Of a stretch of 64,000 nucleotides of DNA, positions 48,530 through 57,193 are shown one piece after another. The first letter of the stretch is position 1, and every line of letters begins with the position of its first letter. The notes under the pieces are model-generated. The model was given only the letters and a program-made list of their open reading frames with translations. It searched no databases and was not told the DNA's origin. Source of the stretch: Hoeflea sp. IMCC20628 (GTDB taxonomy: Bacteria; Pseudomonadota; Alphaproteobacteria; Rhizobiales; Rhizobiaceae); the NCBI RefSeq assembly GCF_001011155.1, contig NZ_CP011479.1:2188501-2252500 (forward strand). The letters run 5' to 3'. The position numbers and the translations under genes were made by a program.

Positions 48530-49254
48530 GATCCCGCTCCGCGCCTCCAGAAACGGTCAGCGAAGAATGCCAGGGTACCGCCAATGACTCCGGCATAGAG
48601 AATGTCGAATTCAGGTGCGACGAGATGGAACACCGGTCCGAGCGCCAGGCCGAGGATCATGGCGATGTGCCCTGCCCGATCCCGAGTCGATGCCCAGATC
48701 GAAGTCAGGAAATAGACCGGCGTGAGAAAAAACAGCGCACCGGCCAGCATCGGCGGCAGATTGGCGACCGTGGAATAGATCACCGCCACCAGTATGATGT
48801 TGGCGGTGGTGACGGTGATGGCGAAGCCTGCGAAAAACGCCACACGATGGTCACGCGGCACATCCCGGATGCGCTCCATGGTGAACACATAGGCCGTGAT
48901 CGCGACAAAATGCGACAGGAACAGCAGCAGCCAGGTCGGGGTCTTTTCGGTGCGAATTTCCGGGATCAATGCCGCGACCATCGGCATCATCCGGATCGAA
49001 GACAGCGAGACAGTGATGAAGGCGGCGGGCAGCGAAGCGCCGGCAAGGATGGACCCCACGAGCAGCACATTGGCAGGCAAAGCCCAGACCAGCCCGGTCA
49101 TGAACACGGTCTGGCCAAAGGGAATCCCGGCCTCGGCAGCAAAGCCGCAAAACCCGACAAAGGCGCTCATCAGAATGATGGCCGGCAGCGAGACGATACC
49201 GCGCGCGCCTTTCAAAAACCAATGGACGCCGCGGGGGCCGGACGAAGTGCTCAT
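48526..49254 (-). CDS. azlC: AzlC family branched-chain amino acid export permease
   Basis: A 242-residue permease with six to eight membrane helices. The N terminus has the AzlC pattern FLKGARGIVSLPAI followed by SAFVGFCGFAAEAGI, and a conserved SLSSIRMMPMVAAL. It is the large subunit of an AzlCD exporter; the partner azlD follows with a 4-base overlap. It is transcribed away from the clpA gene end, 158 bases apart on the same strand. Confidence 0.9.
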   Translation of the reverse strand: MSTSSGPRGVHWFLKGARGIVSLPAIILMSAFVGFCGFAAEAGIPFGQTVFMTGLVWALPANVLLVGSILAGASLPAAFITVSLSSIRMMPMVAALIPEIRTEKTPTWLLLFLSHFVAITAYVFTMERIRDVPRDHRVAFFAGFAITVTTANIILVAVIYSTVANLPPMLAGALFFLTPVYFLTSIWASTRDRAGHIAMILGLALGPVFHLVAPEFDILYAGVIGGTLAFFADRFWRRGAGS

Positions 49255-49360
49255 GCTCTTGTGTTAGAGATTTTGTGTGCCGCCGCAACCTGTTTTTGAC
49301 GCACCCGATGAGATCCCTGCAGCCGAAGCGCGTCGCGTCCCGACAGCGTTCCAAACGCAA

Positions 49361-49386
49361 GACACCCCGGCGCGAACCGGGGTGTC
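49361..49386 (-). terminator. Terminator after clpA
   Basis: A perfect 10-bp stem GACACCCCGG (49361-49370) and CCGGGGTGTC (49377-49386) with loop CGCGAA. On the minus strand it is followed by TTGCGTTT, a weak T-rich tail. It lies 27 bases past the clpA stop codon. Confidence 0.75.
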
Positions 49387-49412
49387 TGATCTTCTGAAAA
49401 ACCGCTCGCGGC

Positions 49413-51950
49413 CTATTTCTTGCGCGGAACCTTGGGAACGGCGCTCGACGGCTTTTTCGGTGCGGGCTTTTCCGCAACGTCTGCCTTGGCCTCAGCCGCA
49501 CTTGCTGATTCCGGCTGCGATTTAGGGGGTTTGGGACCCTTGCCCGCCGGTAGCTTGCGCGTCGTGGTCTTTGCCGCAGCGGTCTTGGCCTTGGCCGGTG
49601 CGCGCTTCTTGGCGGGCACCTTTTCCTTCTTTGGCTTGACAGGCACTTCTGCCGGAATAGCCTCGAGGATCAGGCCGTTTTTGCCATCGGCCTTCTCGCC
49701 AACGGTGACCTTGACCGTGCCGCCATGCTTGAGCTTGCCGAACAGCAGTTCATTGGCGAGCTCCTTCTTGATGTGCTCCTGGATCACCCGGCCAAGCGGC
49801 CGCGCGCCCATTCGCTCGTCGTAACCCTTCTCTGCAAGCCAGGCGATCGCATCTTCTCCAAGGTCGAAGGTGACATTGCGTTCGGCCAGCTGGGCTTCGA
49901 GCTGCATGACAAACTTCTGCACGACCATGTGCACGACCTTGGCCGGCAGCGCGCCAAAGGCGATGATGGAGTCGAGACGGTTGCGGAACTCCGGCGTGAA
50001 CAGCCGGTTGATCGCTTCCATGTCGTCGCCTTCACGCTTGGACGAACCAAAGCCGATCGCCGATTTGGCAGCATCTGCCGCGCCCGCATTTGTGGTCATG
50101 ATCAGTATGACATTGCGGAAATCGATCTTCTTGCCGTTGTGATCGGTGAGCGAGCCGTGATCCATGACCTGCAACAGGATGTTGAACAGGTCGGGATGGG
50201 CCTTTTCGATCTCGTCGAGCAGCAGCACACAGTAAGGATGCTGGTCGACGCCATCGGTGAGAAGGCCGCCCTGGTCAAAGCCGACATAGCCCGGAGGCGC
50301 GCCGATGAGACGCGAGACCGTGTGTCGCTCCATGTATTCCGACATGTCGAAGCGCAGCAGCTCGACCCCGAGCGAAGCAGCGAGTTGCTTGGCGACTTCG
50401 GTCTTGCCGACGCCGGTTGGGCCGGAGAACAGGTAGGAGCCGATCGGCTTGTCGGGTTCGCGCAGTCCGGCGCGGGCCAGACGGATTGCCGCCGTCAATG
50501 CTTCGATTGCTGCATCCTGGCCGTAAACCACCGAGCGCAGTTCCTTGTCGAGATTGGCCAGAACCGTAGTGTCGTCTTTCGACACGGTCTTGGCCGGTAT
50601 CCGCGCCATGGTGGCGACGGTGTTTTCGATCTCGATGTCGGTCAGTATCTTCTTGCGCTGTTTTTCAGGCAGCAGCATCTGCGCCGCACCCGATTCATCA
50701 ATCACGTCGATCGCCTTGTCGGGCAATTTCCGGTCAGTGATATAGCGCGCCGAGAGTTCGACCGCTGCCTTGATCGCCTCGTCCGTATAACCGACCTTGT
50801 GGTACTCCTCATAATAGGGTTTTAGGCCCTTGAGGATCTCGATCGCATCGGGAATCGTCGGCTCGGCAACGTCGATCTTCTGGAAACGACGCACCAGGGC
50901 CCGGTCCTTTTCGAAGAACTGGCGATATTCCTTGTAGGTGGTGGAGCCGATGCAGCGGATCGCACCCGACGACAGAGCCGGCTTGAGCAGGTTGGACGCG
51001 TCCATTGCCCCGCCGGATGTGGCGCCAGCACCGATGACGGTGTGGATTTCGTCGATGAACAGCACTGCGCCTGGCAGATCCTCGAGTTCCTTGACCACCT
51101 GCTTGAGGCGCTCCTCGAAATCGCCGCGATAGCGCGTGCCGGCCAGGAGTGAACCCATGTCGAGCGAATAGATCACCGCATCAGCCAGCACATCGGGCAC
51201 ATCGCCTTCGACGATGCGCTTGGCCAGGCCTTCGGCAATCGCAGTCTTGCCAACGCCGGGATCACCCACATAGAGCGGGTTGTTCTTGGAGCGGCGGCAG
51301 AGGATCTGGATGGTCCGGTTGACCTCCTCGACGCGACCGATCAACGGATCGATCTTGCCGGTCTTGGCTTTTTCATTGAGGTTGACACAATAGGCGGTCA
51401 GGGCATCCTGACCCTTCTTCTTGGCGCCCTCTTCGCCGCCGGTGTCCGGCTTGACGGAATCCGGCTCCGGCTCTTCCGAGCCACGCACCGGACGCGCTTC
51501 TTCGGCGCCTGGACGCTTGGCGATGCCGTGGGAGATGAAATTGACCGCGTCGTAGCGGGTCATTTCCTGCTCCTGAAGGAAATAGGCAGCATGGCTTTCG
51601 CGTTCGGCGAAAATCGCCACGAGCACATTTGCGCCGGTGACTTCCTCGCGGCCGGAGGACTGGACGTGAATCACCGCGCGCTGGATGACGCGCTGAAATC
51701 CGGATGTCGGCTTGGAATCCTCGTCATAGCCTGTGATCAGGTTGCCAAGTTCCTTGTCGACATAGTCGCTGACCGTGCGACGCAACTGGTCGAGATCAAC
51801 ATTACAGGCGCCCATGACGGCCGCCGCATCGGGGTCCTCGATCAAGGCAAGCAGCAAATGCTCAAGCGTAGCATATTCATGATGCCGCTCGTTGGCATAG
51901 GTCAGCGCCTGATGGATCGCCTTTTCGAGACTGTTTGAAAAGCTAGGCAA
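49413..51950 (-). CDS. clpA: ATP-dependent Clp protease ATP-binding subunit ClpA, lysine-rich tail
   Basis: An 845-residue AAA+ unfoldase that feeds proteins to ClpP. The N-terminal repeat domain (about 1-145, which binds ClpS) is followed by two AAA+ modules with Walker [10 protein letters not shown] and GPTGVGKTE; Walker B VLFIDEIH and [12 protein letters not shown]; and the ClpP-docking tripeptide in [10 protein letters not shown]. The last 77 residues (769-845) are an extra tail with 20 Lys plus many Ala and Pro, absent from E. coli ClpA. The gene begins 10 bases after clpS on the same strand, so the adaptor and unfoldase are co-transcribed. Confidence 0.96.
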   Translation of the reverse strand: MPSFSNSLEKAIHQALTYANERHHEYATLEHLLLALIEDPDAAAVMGACNVDLDQLRRTVSDYVDKELGNLITGYDEDSKPTSGFQRVIQRAVIHVQSSGREEVTGANVLVAIFAERESHAAYFLQEQEMTRYDAVNFISHGIAKRPGAEEARPVRGSEEPEPDSVKPDTGGEEGAKKKGQDALTAYCVNLNEKAKTGKIDPLIGRVEEVNRTIQILCRRSKNNPLYVGDPGVGKTAIAEGLAKRIVEGDVPDVLADAVIYSLDMGSLLAGTRYRGDFEERLKQVVKELEDLPGAVLFIDEIHTVIGAGATSGGAMDASNLLKPALSSGAIRCIGSTTYKEYRQFFEKDRALVRRFQKIDVAEPTIPDAIEILKGLKPYYEEYHKVGYTDEAIKAAVELSARYITDRKLPDKAIDVIDESGAAQMLLPEKQRKKILTDIEIENTVATMARIPAKTVSKDDTTVLANLDKELRSVVYGQDAAIEALTAAIRLARAGLREPDKPIGSYLFSGPTGVGKTEVAKQLAASLGVELLRFDMSEYMERHTVSRLIGAPPGYVGFDQGGLLTDGVDQHPYCVLLLDEIEKAHPDLFNILLQVMDHGSLTDHNGKKIDFRNVILIMTTNAGAADAAKSAIGFGSSKREGDDMEAINRLFTPEFRNRLDSIIAFGALPAKVVHMVVQKFVMQLEAQLAERNVTFDLGEDAIAWLAEKGYDERMGARPLGRVIQEHIKKELANELLFGKLKHGGTVKVTVGEKADGKNGLILEAIPAEVPVKPKKEKVPAKKRAPAKAKTAAAKTTTRKLPAGKGPKPPKSQPESASAAEAKADVAEKPAPKKPSSAVPKVPRKK

Positions 51951-51960
51951 TTTCAGGTCC

Positions 51961-52320
51961 TCATTTCTTTTCCATCACGCATTGCAGCGGATGATGATTA
52001 TCGCGGGCGCAATCCATGACCTGGGTCACTTTGGTTTCAGCCACCTCGTAGGTGAAGACGCCGCACTCACCGACCCCGTGATTGTGTACATGCAACATGA
52101 TTCGTGTGGCCTGTTCGCGGTCCTTTTGAAAAAAACGCTCAAGCACATGAATCACAAACTCCATCGGAGTGTAATCGTCATTGAGCAGCAAAACCCGGTA
52201 GAGACTTGGTTTTTTGACTTGCGGTTTTGTACGGGTGATGACGGAGATGCCCCTGTCGGGCCCTCCGTTTCCGGTTTTCTTGTCCGCCTGCATGCGAGTC
52301 CGGTTCGTGCTGTCTTTCAC
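51961..52320 (-). CDS. clpS: ATP-dependent Clp protease adaptor ClpS
   Basis: A 119-residue ClpS that delivers N-end-rule substrates to ClpA. The core shows [20 protein letters not shown] with the acidic and hydrophobic residues of the N-degron pocket, then [19 protein letters not shown]. The start is probably the GTG at 52320, with AGGA 9 bases upstream; ATG 52293 has no ribosome binding site. A leader of about 35 residues precedes the conserved core, as usual in rhizobial ClpS. It is 10 bases upstream of clpA. Confidence 0.95.
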   Translation of the reverse strand: MKDSTNRTRMQADKKTGNGGPDRGISVITRTKPQVKKPSLYRVLLLNDDYTPMEFVIHVLERFFQKDREQATRIMLHVHNHGVGECGVFTYEVAETKVTQVMDCARDNHHPLQCVMEKK

Positions 52321-52462
52321 TTAGCCAACTTCCTGTGAGTTCCAACCGGCGCAGCGTCACAACGAAGCGCCAGACATTGTCCTTAACTTAGTCTTTCCTG
52401 CGCGGATTTTAAGCCCCCTTGTCGAGGGATGAAACAGAATTCCGTTCGCAGCCCCAAACATC

Positions 52463-52496
52463 AAAAAACCCGGCTGCATTTCCTGCAACCGGGTTT
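52463..52496 (-). terminator. Rho-independent terminator after the phasin gene
   Basis: Read on the minus strand, a 13-bp stem with one G-T pair (AACCCGGTTGCA against TGCAGCCGGGTT) and a GGAAA loop is followed by six T residues (A-run 52463-52468). It lies about 45 bases past the phasin stop. Confidence 0.9.
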
Positions 52497-52542
52497 CCAT
52501 CATTTCACACATCCGCCGCGTTGGGCAGACGCAGTCTTATCT

Positions 52543-52872
52543 TCAGGCGCTGACCTTGGCGGCAGCGGCTTCGAAAGGCTTGTAGGCCTGCTTGGCGAGG
52601 TCTGCATAGAGTTCGCTCATCTTGGTAGCCTGGGCAACAAACGTCTCGTAGGAAGACTTGGCGAAGTCGGTCTGAATTTCGATGGCCTTGTCGAGGCTCT
52701 TGGCCGAAACTAGCTTCTCGACGACGGCTGCGTTGTCTTCATAGGACTTCTTGGAATAATCGGTGGCTTCAGCAGCGATCTGCTGGAAACCCTTGGTCAT
52801 CGAGGAAGCCGCAGTCAGCATGCTGTCCATGGCTTCTTTATTCATTTTCGATGTCGCATCAAAGTTCATCAT
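52543..52872 (-). CDS. Phasin family protein
   Basis: A 109-residue, almost wholly helical protein of the phasin family, with YSKKSYEDNAAVVEKL and QTDFAKSSYETFVAQATKM as recognisable parts. Phasins coat polyhydroxyalkanoate granules and are among the most abundant proteins when these stores form. It is at the short end for the family. It is a single-gene unit: a strong sigma-70-type promoter with three operator-like repeats lies upstream and a strong terminator downstream, suggesting tightly controlled high expression. No phaC or phaR gene is in the window. Confidence 0.92.
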   Translation of the reverse strand: MMNFDATSKMNKEAMDSMLTAASSMTKGFQQIAAEATDYSKKSYEDNAAVVEKLVSAKSLDKAIEIQTDFAKSSYETFVAQATKMSELYADLAKQAYKPFEAAAAKVSA

Positions 52873-52908
52873 GTCGCGGTTCCTGTCGTTGGGGAGAATG
52901 ATTATTGA

Positions 52909-52937
52909 TACTTATGTGCACTGCAGCATTTTGTCAA
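52909..52937 (-). promoter_or_regulatory. Sigma-70-type promoter of the phasin gene
   Basis: On the minus strand TTGACA (52937-52932) and TAAGTA (52914-52909) are separated by exactly 17 bases. The -10 lies 37 bases from the phasin start codon. This is the clearest housekeeping promoter in the window. Confidence 0.8.
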
Positions 52938-52987
52938 GAGTCTTGTGCGCTGCACCAAATAAATTCGCCGCCGCCGTACAGTGCACA
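52915..52987. promoter_or_regulatory. Three-copy operator-like repeat TGTGCRCTGYA at the phasin promoter
   Basis: Three copies of one 11-base motif: TGTGCACTGCA at 52915-52925, TGTGCGCTGCA at 52944-52954, and TGTGCACTGTA as the complement of 52977-52987. The first fills the start of the -35/-10 spacer and the second lies just upstream of -35, so a bound protein would block RNA polymerase. TGC-rich sites like this are known for PhaR, the PHA-granule-sensing repressor of phasin genes; identity as PhaR sites is inferred. Confidence 0.7.
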
Positions 52988-53173
52988 ATGTCCCATGCAC
53001 CGGAACAGAACGGTTTTTACCAAATCGGGACAGGTCACCGGCCAATTTTTGGAAAGGAATCATTCATCATAAACGGATTGGTAAGAACGTGTGGCTAAGA
53101 TTGGACACAATGACTGATCAGGGAGGGCGGCAGTCAGAAATCCTTACACCCGTCTGTTCAAGAGTGAGTTGTC

Positions 53174-54580
53174 GTGTCCCAGAGTAACTCCAATACCCCC
53201 GGCAGGTTTGTCCCGATTGTCGCAAAAGCGCTCAGCTTGCTGGTCGTGATCGGCATTGCCATGGCAGTGGGATCAGCACCCGCATCGGCAAATTCCAAAT
53301 ATGCAGGCATCGTTGTCGATGCCAAGACCGGAAAAACGCTGTACGAAAATGACGCCGACGAGCTGCGTTATCCGGCATCACTGACCAAGATGATGACCCT
53401 GTACCTGACATTTGAAGCGTTGGATCGCGGCGCGATCAATCTGAACACAAGGGTCAAGTTTTCTGCCAATGCAGCCAAAGAGCCGCCAACCAAACTTGGC
53501 GTCGGCACGGGAAATTCCATTACGGTTGAACAGGTGATCTATTCGCTGGTGACCAAATCTGCAAACGACGCAGCAACCGCGATGGGTGAATATCTGGGTG
53601 GGTCGGAGAAGAAATTCGCTTCGATGATGACTGCCAAGGCACGGTCGCTCGGCATGTCGCGGACCACATTCCGCAACGCCCACGGACTTCCGAACTCCGA
53701 ACAGGTCACCACCGCCCGGGACATGGCCAAACTCGGCATTGCGCTGCGCGAGCATTTTCCGCGCCACTATAAGTATTTCTCCACCCGATCGTTCAAATTC
53801 GGCAAGACCAGCATGGGCAACCACAACCGGTTGCTGGGTGTCGTGCGCGGTGTCGACGGCATCAAGACCGGCTACACCCGCGCTTCGGGCTTCAACCTGG
53901 TCTCCTCGGTTGTTGATCGCGACCGTTCGATCGTTGCCGTGGTGATGGGTGGACGCACCGGCGCGAGCCGCAATGCCCAGATGAAAGACCTTATCTCGCG
54001 GTATTTGCTGAAGGCCTCGACTTCCGGAAACGGTGACCTCATCGCCAAGCGCGGTTCGTCCAATTTCGGTATCGCCGCCGCCGTGGCAGCTCTCGAGCTC
54101 CCCAAGATCGGACCTGTTCCCGAACGCCGGCACGAATCGGGTCAGCGTCTGGCCCTGGCTTACGCCGACACCACGCCGGCACAGGTTCTCGGGCGTGACG
54201 CGCTGGTCAAGTCGTTGAAAGCCCAGAAAATCGCCATTCCGCAGCCCGCACCGGCCTACATTCCGCCAATGCCGGTTGAGACTGCTTATGCACAGTCGGT
54301 CGATCCGGTGACGACTGCTTCCACCGCTCCCAGAGAGGGCTGGATGATACAGATCGGTGCAATGCCGGACAAGAATGCTGCGGTAGACCTGCTGAACCGC
54401 GCCAAGGGTCTTGGCGGCCAGGCACTCTCATCAGCAGAGCCGTTCACCATGGCCTTCGCCAAAGACAACCAACAGCTCTACCGCGCCCGTTTCGGCGGCT
54501 TTGACGGCCAGACATCGGCCACAAATGCCTGCAAGGCGCTGAAGAAGAAGGGTTTTGCCTGCTGGGCAACAGCCAAGTGA
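53174..54580 (+). CDS. D-alanyl-D-alanine carboxypeptidase (S11) with C-terminal SPOR domain
   Basis: A 468-residue exported penicillin-binding protein. After a signal peptide (about residues 1-39), the S11 peptidase has all three motifs: S69-L-T-K72, S129-A-N131 and K231-T-G233. The C-terminal 80 residues (about 390-468) form a SPOR domain (GWMIQIGAMPDKNAAVDLL), which binds denuded glycan strands at the division site. It trims pentapeptides of peptidoglycan during division. The GTG at 53174 is the likely start; no second in-frame start near the signal peptide is better. It diverges from the phasin gene. Confidence 0.95.
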   Translation: MSQSNSNTPGRFVPIVAKALSLLVVIGIAMAVGSAPASANSKYAGIVVDAKTGKTLYENDADELRYPASLTKMMTLYLTFEALDRGAINLNTRVKFSANAAKEPPTKLGVGTGNSITVEQVIYSLVTKSANDAATAMGEYLGGSEKKFASMMTAKARSLGMSRTTFRNAHGLPNSEQVTTARDMAKLGIALREHFPRHYKYFSTRSFKFGKTSMGNHNRLLGVVRGVDGIKTGYTRASGFNLVSSVVDRDRSIVAVVMGGRTGASRNAQMKDLISRYLLKASTSGNGDLIAKRGSSNFGIAAAVAALELPKIGPVPERRHESGQRLALAYADTTPAQVLGRDALVKSLKAQKIAIPQPAPAYIPPMPVETAYAQSVDPVTTASTAPREGWMIQIGAMPDKNAAVDLLNRAKGLGGQALSSAEPFTMAFAKDNQQLYRARFGGFDGQTSATNACKALKKKGFACWATAK

Positions 54581-54581
54581 C

Positions 54582-54606
54582 CCGCAGCATTTGTTCAATG
54601 CTGCGG
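54582..54606 (+). terminator. Hairpin after the carboxypeptidase gene
   Basis: A perfect 10-bp stem CCGCAGCATT (54582-54591) and AATGCTGCGG (54597-54606) with a TGTTC loop begins one base after the stop codon. No T-run follows, so it may end or protect the message without being a classical terminator. Confidence 0.55.
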
Positions 54607-54661
54607 CCGGATCGTTCGGGTCCGGAACCATCCACGTTTTTGTATTGCGTATTCGGGGAAT

Positions 54662-55357
54662 TCAGTCATGTCGATTCAACAGGACAGCTTTGGCTTCACT
54701 AATCCGGCCAGCAAGAAAGGCCGAGCCTCCCGCATCGGGATGCATCCGCTTCATGAGGCGGCGATGCGCCTCGCGGATCTCGGTTTCACTCGCCCCCGCA
54801 GCAAGACCAAGGACCTCGTAGGCCTCCTTATGTGTCATGGCGCCCGGGCTTGGCGGAGTGCCCAGCCCCGCACCCTCATCCATGTCAAAGCCGGCACGCC
54901 AGTCGGGCGCGCGGCGGTCAAGATACGCCTCCAATAGCGCCAGGCTTTCCGGATCGCCGATCAGTTCAGCGTGCAACTGCATGAGGTCCGCCTCATCCAG
55001 AGCGTTGAGCTCGCGTCCTTCATAGGATCCGGCCAGAACCAGTCCGTTCATTTCGCCGGTGTCGAGGTCCAGCTCCATTTCGAGCGCGGCAGAGCGGACA
55101 TAGGACTGGCCTCCGGGCTGGCGTGTGGCGCGCGCCGCACTTCGGGCGCGGGCAAACATGGCGGCAGCAAAGGCCAGCAAGGGCACACCAAGGCTGGCCC
55201 GCCCGACAAGTGTCATGACAACGCCCAGACCGGCTGTAGCCACCGGAAGCGCGTAACGCAAGGTGGTGGCAAGGGCCGAGGGCTTGACACTCATCAGTCC
55301 GGCGGCCACCGCCAGCAAAATCAGAACTCCGCCAAAGAATATTGCGATCGCACTCAT
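54662..55357 (-). CDS. Membrane-anchored DnaJ-domain protein
   Basis: A 231-residue protein with two N-terminal hydrophobic segments (about 4-22 and 34-65) and a C-terminal J domain (about residues 173-231) with the diagnostic HPD in MKRMHPDAGGS. The topology, with the J domain at the very end, resembles TIM14/Pam18 and other membrane-tethered J proteins, which recruit Hsp70 to the membrane. Its start overlaps the stop of the VWA-like gene by one base (TAATG), so the two are translationally coupled. The Hsp70 partner would be DnaK; the YegD-like protein 16 kb away is not adjacent. Confidence 0.9.
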   Translation of the reverse strand: MSAIAIFFGGVLILLAVAAGLMSVKPSALATTLRYALPVATAGLGVVMTLVGRASLGVPLLAFAAAMFARARSAARATRQPGGQSYVRSAALEMELDLDTGEMNGLVLAGSYEGRELNALDEADLMQLHAELIGDPESLALLEAYLDRRAPDWRAGFDMDEGAGLGTPPSPGAMTHKEAYEVLGLAAGASETEIREAHRRLMKRMHPDAGGSAFLAGRISEAKAVLLNRHD

Positions 55358-56130
55358 TAGCGCTTGGCCCCTCCCTGTGGTTTGTCCTTGGGCGGCCCCA
55401 TCTGCTCAAGCAGCAACCGCGCCGCCGAGCCGCCGGATTTTTCAAGCGCCGGACGTCCGCCGGTGGCATAGGCAGCGACGGCCCGCAGCAGCGCTGCAAG
55501 TTCGGAGGCGGCGTTCTGGTCGAAGCGGACATAGGCGCCACCGGTCACGCGGGCGATCTCGCGAAAGCCGATTGCCGCAGCCGGATCATGGCCCTCGTGA
55601 AACATGAAACAGGGAACTTTTCGCAACGCCAGCTCGCCGGCAACCACGGCCAGCTTGTCGATGCTTTCCTCCATGGCGTCGCCGATAAAGACCAGCGCGC
55701 TCACAGGGTTTTTGGTCGCCTCGTCGGCCACATGCCGCAAAATCCGGCCAATCTGGGTCTGGCCGCCCCGGCAATCGATGCGGGTCATCAGGTCCGCCAG
55801 CTGGCGGGTGTCGTTCACCCACCGCGAGGCACGGCATTCGCCCAGGCCCCTGAAATAGACCAGTTGGACCTTGAGCCCACCGGTCTTGCCCACGGCGTCA
55901 AACATTTCGGCCTGCAATTTGCAGGCGCTGTCCCAGGTCGGCTGGCGGCTCATGGTGGCATCAAGCGCAAAGGCCAGCCGTCCGGATCCGGCATTGCCTG
56001 GAACAATCGCCTTGGCCGCGGACAGGAATTCGGCAATCTGCGACCGGGAGGACACGGGCGTGCCCTCCGGTACAGAAGCAGCCCCGGGCTTGATTACCTG
56101 CTTGTCGGATCCGGTCTTGTCTTTGGCCAT
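55357..56130 (-). CDS. VWA-like hypothetical protein
   Basis: A 257-residue protein with a von Willebrand factor A-like fold: a first strand LAFALDATMSRQPTWDSA (a DxTxS version of the MIDAS motif), LVYFRGLGECRASRW, and the later SALVFIGDAMEES. The N- and C-terminal tails are charged and flexible (SAARLLLEQMGPPKDKP). There is no signal peptide, so it is cytoplasmic. It is coupled by a one-base overlap to the J-domain membrane protein, which suggests the two act together, but the role is not known. Confidence 0.75.
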   Translation of the reverse strand: MAKDKTGSDKQVIKPGAASVPEGTPVSSRSQIAEFLSAAKAIVPGNAGSGRLAFALDATMSRQPTWDSACKLQAEMFDAVGKTGGLKVQLVYFRGLGECRASRWVNDTRQLADLMTRIDCRGGQTQIGRILRHVADEATKNPVSALVFIGDAMEESIDKLAVVAGELALRKVPCFMFHEGHDPAAAIGFREIARVTGGAYVRFDQNAASELAALLRAVAAYATGGRPALEKSGGSAARLLLEQMGPPKDKPQGGAKR

Positions 56131-56263
56131 GGCTGAAGTATTCTACCGTTTGACTGACCACCGCCACCACAGGGGTGCTGCAGCAGTGCCTGTGGGAGGA
56201 GCATACATTAAACAATGTGGCGCTTTATCGAGCAAACACAAGGGCGTGTGCAATCGCGCCGCG

Positions 56264-56695
56264 TTACAACAGCCCGAGACCGGCCAGTTCGCGCCGAAGC
56301 TCGGCCGGCATATCGCTCGCATCCGAGCTGCCGAAATCCGGCGGCGCGTCGTCCGGATCAAGATAACGCCAGCCCTGGAACGGACGCCGCGGCGCCCATG
56401 AGGTCTCGTGCAGGACCGGCTCGAGAACCAGATGACAGCGCGAAATCCCGTCGACATCGACAAAGGGGCGGACATCGAGAAAGCGTTGCCTGGCCTGGAT
56501 GTTGCCCTTGATCACCCAGTAGAGCGACCCGCCATCGATGAGCTCAGCCGCCCGCTTCGGGACCATCCGGGTGGTATGGAACTGTTCCGGTTTCTGTCCG
56601 GCAGCAGCCATCATCGCCAGACGGCGCTGAACTGAATCGCGTTGATCTTCGACGCTTTCGGCGCCGACGCAGAGTTTGAGCATGTGAAGAGCCAT
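56264..56695 (-). CDS. DUF1489 family protein
   Basis: A 143-residue protein matching DUF1489, which is widespread in alphaproteobacteria and of unknown function. Conserved parts are LHMLKLCVGAESVEDQ at the N terminus, TTRMVPKRAAELIDGGSLYWVIKG, and FVDVDGISRCHLVLEP. The start at 56695 gives the expected N terminus; the frame runs further to 56935. It is 133 bases upstream of the VWA-like gene on the same strand. Confidence 0.88.
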   Translation of the reverse strand: MALHMLKLCVGAESVEDQRDSVQRRLAMMAAAGQKPEQFHTTRMVPKRAAELIDGGSLYWVIKGNIQARQRFLDVRPFVDVDGISRCHLVLEPVLHETSWAPRRPFQGWRYLDPDDAPPDFGSSDASDMPAELRRELAGLGLL

Positions 56696-56844
56696 GTCTG
56701 GATACATTGGGCTTGAGGCTACCGGGGTCAACCCGCAGATGTGCGAAACCCGCAACAGTCCACAGGCGCGGCCCGGCGCCGCCATGCAGGACGCGGCGTT
56801 GGCCGGGCGCATCGATGGCTGATGGGATACCGGCGGTCCGGTGA

Positions 56845-57147
56845 TCAGGGTTTGAACAACCGCATCGGTTTGCTCAGTTCTCGCTGGATGATGCCCTTTG
56901 CTTCCAGATCCAGCTGGGCGGCCTTGAGCCACCAACCGGCCTTTTCTCCGCCCGGAAACAAATCCTGCGGAAGTTTCGGAAGCAGCAGCGCCTTGGCCTC
57001 GGCAACCGAGATGCCGGGCTTTGCCGATGGCAAGACCGCCAGCAGCGCGTCCCGCATGGCTTCAAACTTGGCACGGTCAACCCGGTACACCCGGCCGGGT
57101 GAGGTAAAATTCTCGATTTCGATCTTGTCTTCAGCCGCGCTTGTCAC
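56845..57147 (-). CDS. DUF6958 family small protein
   Basis: A 100-residue protein of a conserved alphaproteobacterial family. The core reads EIENFTSPGRVYRVDRAKFE, then LPKLPQDLFPGGEKAGWWLKA, ending GIIQREL with a basic tail. The GTG at 57147 was chosen over the TTG at 57162 because GGGAGG lies directly upstream of the GTG. It may bind nucleic acid, judging from its wing-like C terminus, but this is speculative. It lies 46 bases downstream of sdaA on the same strand. Confidence 0.75.
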   Translation of the reverse strand: MTSAAEDKIEIENFTSPGRVYRVDRAKFEAMRDALLAVLPSAKPGISVAEAKALLLPKLPQDLFPGGEKAGWWLKAAQLDLEAKGIIQRELSKPMRLFKP

Positions 57148-57193
57148 TTTGTCCTCCCTCAAACCCGGTTACCGGTGCCTTGGCCGGAGGATT

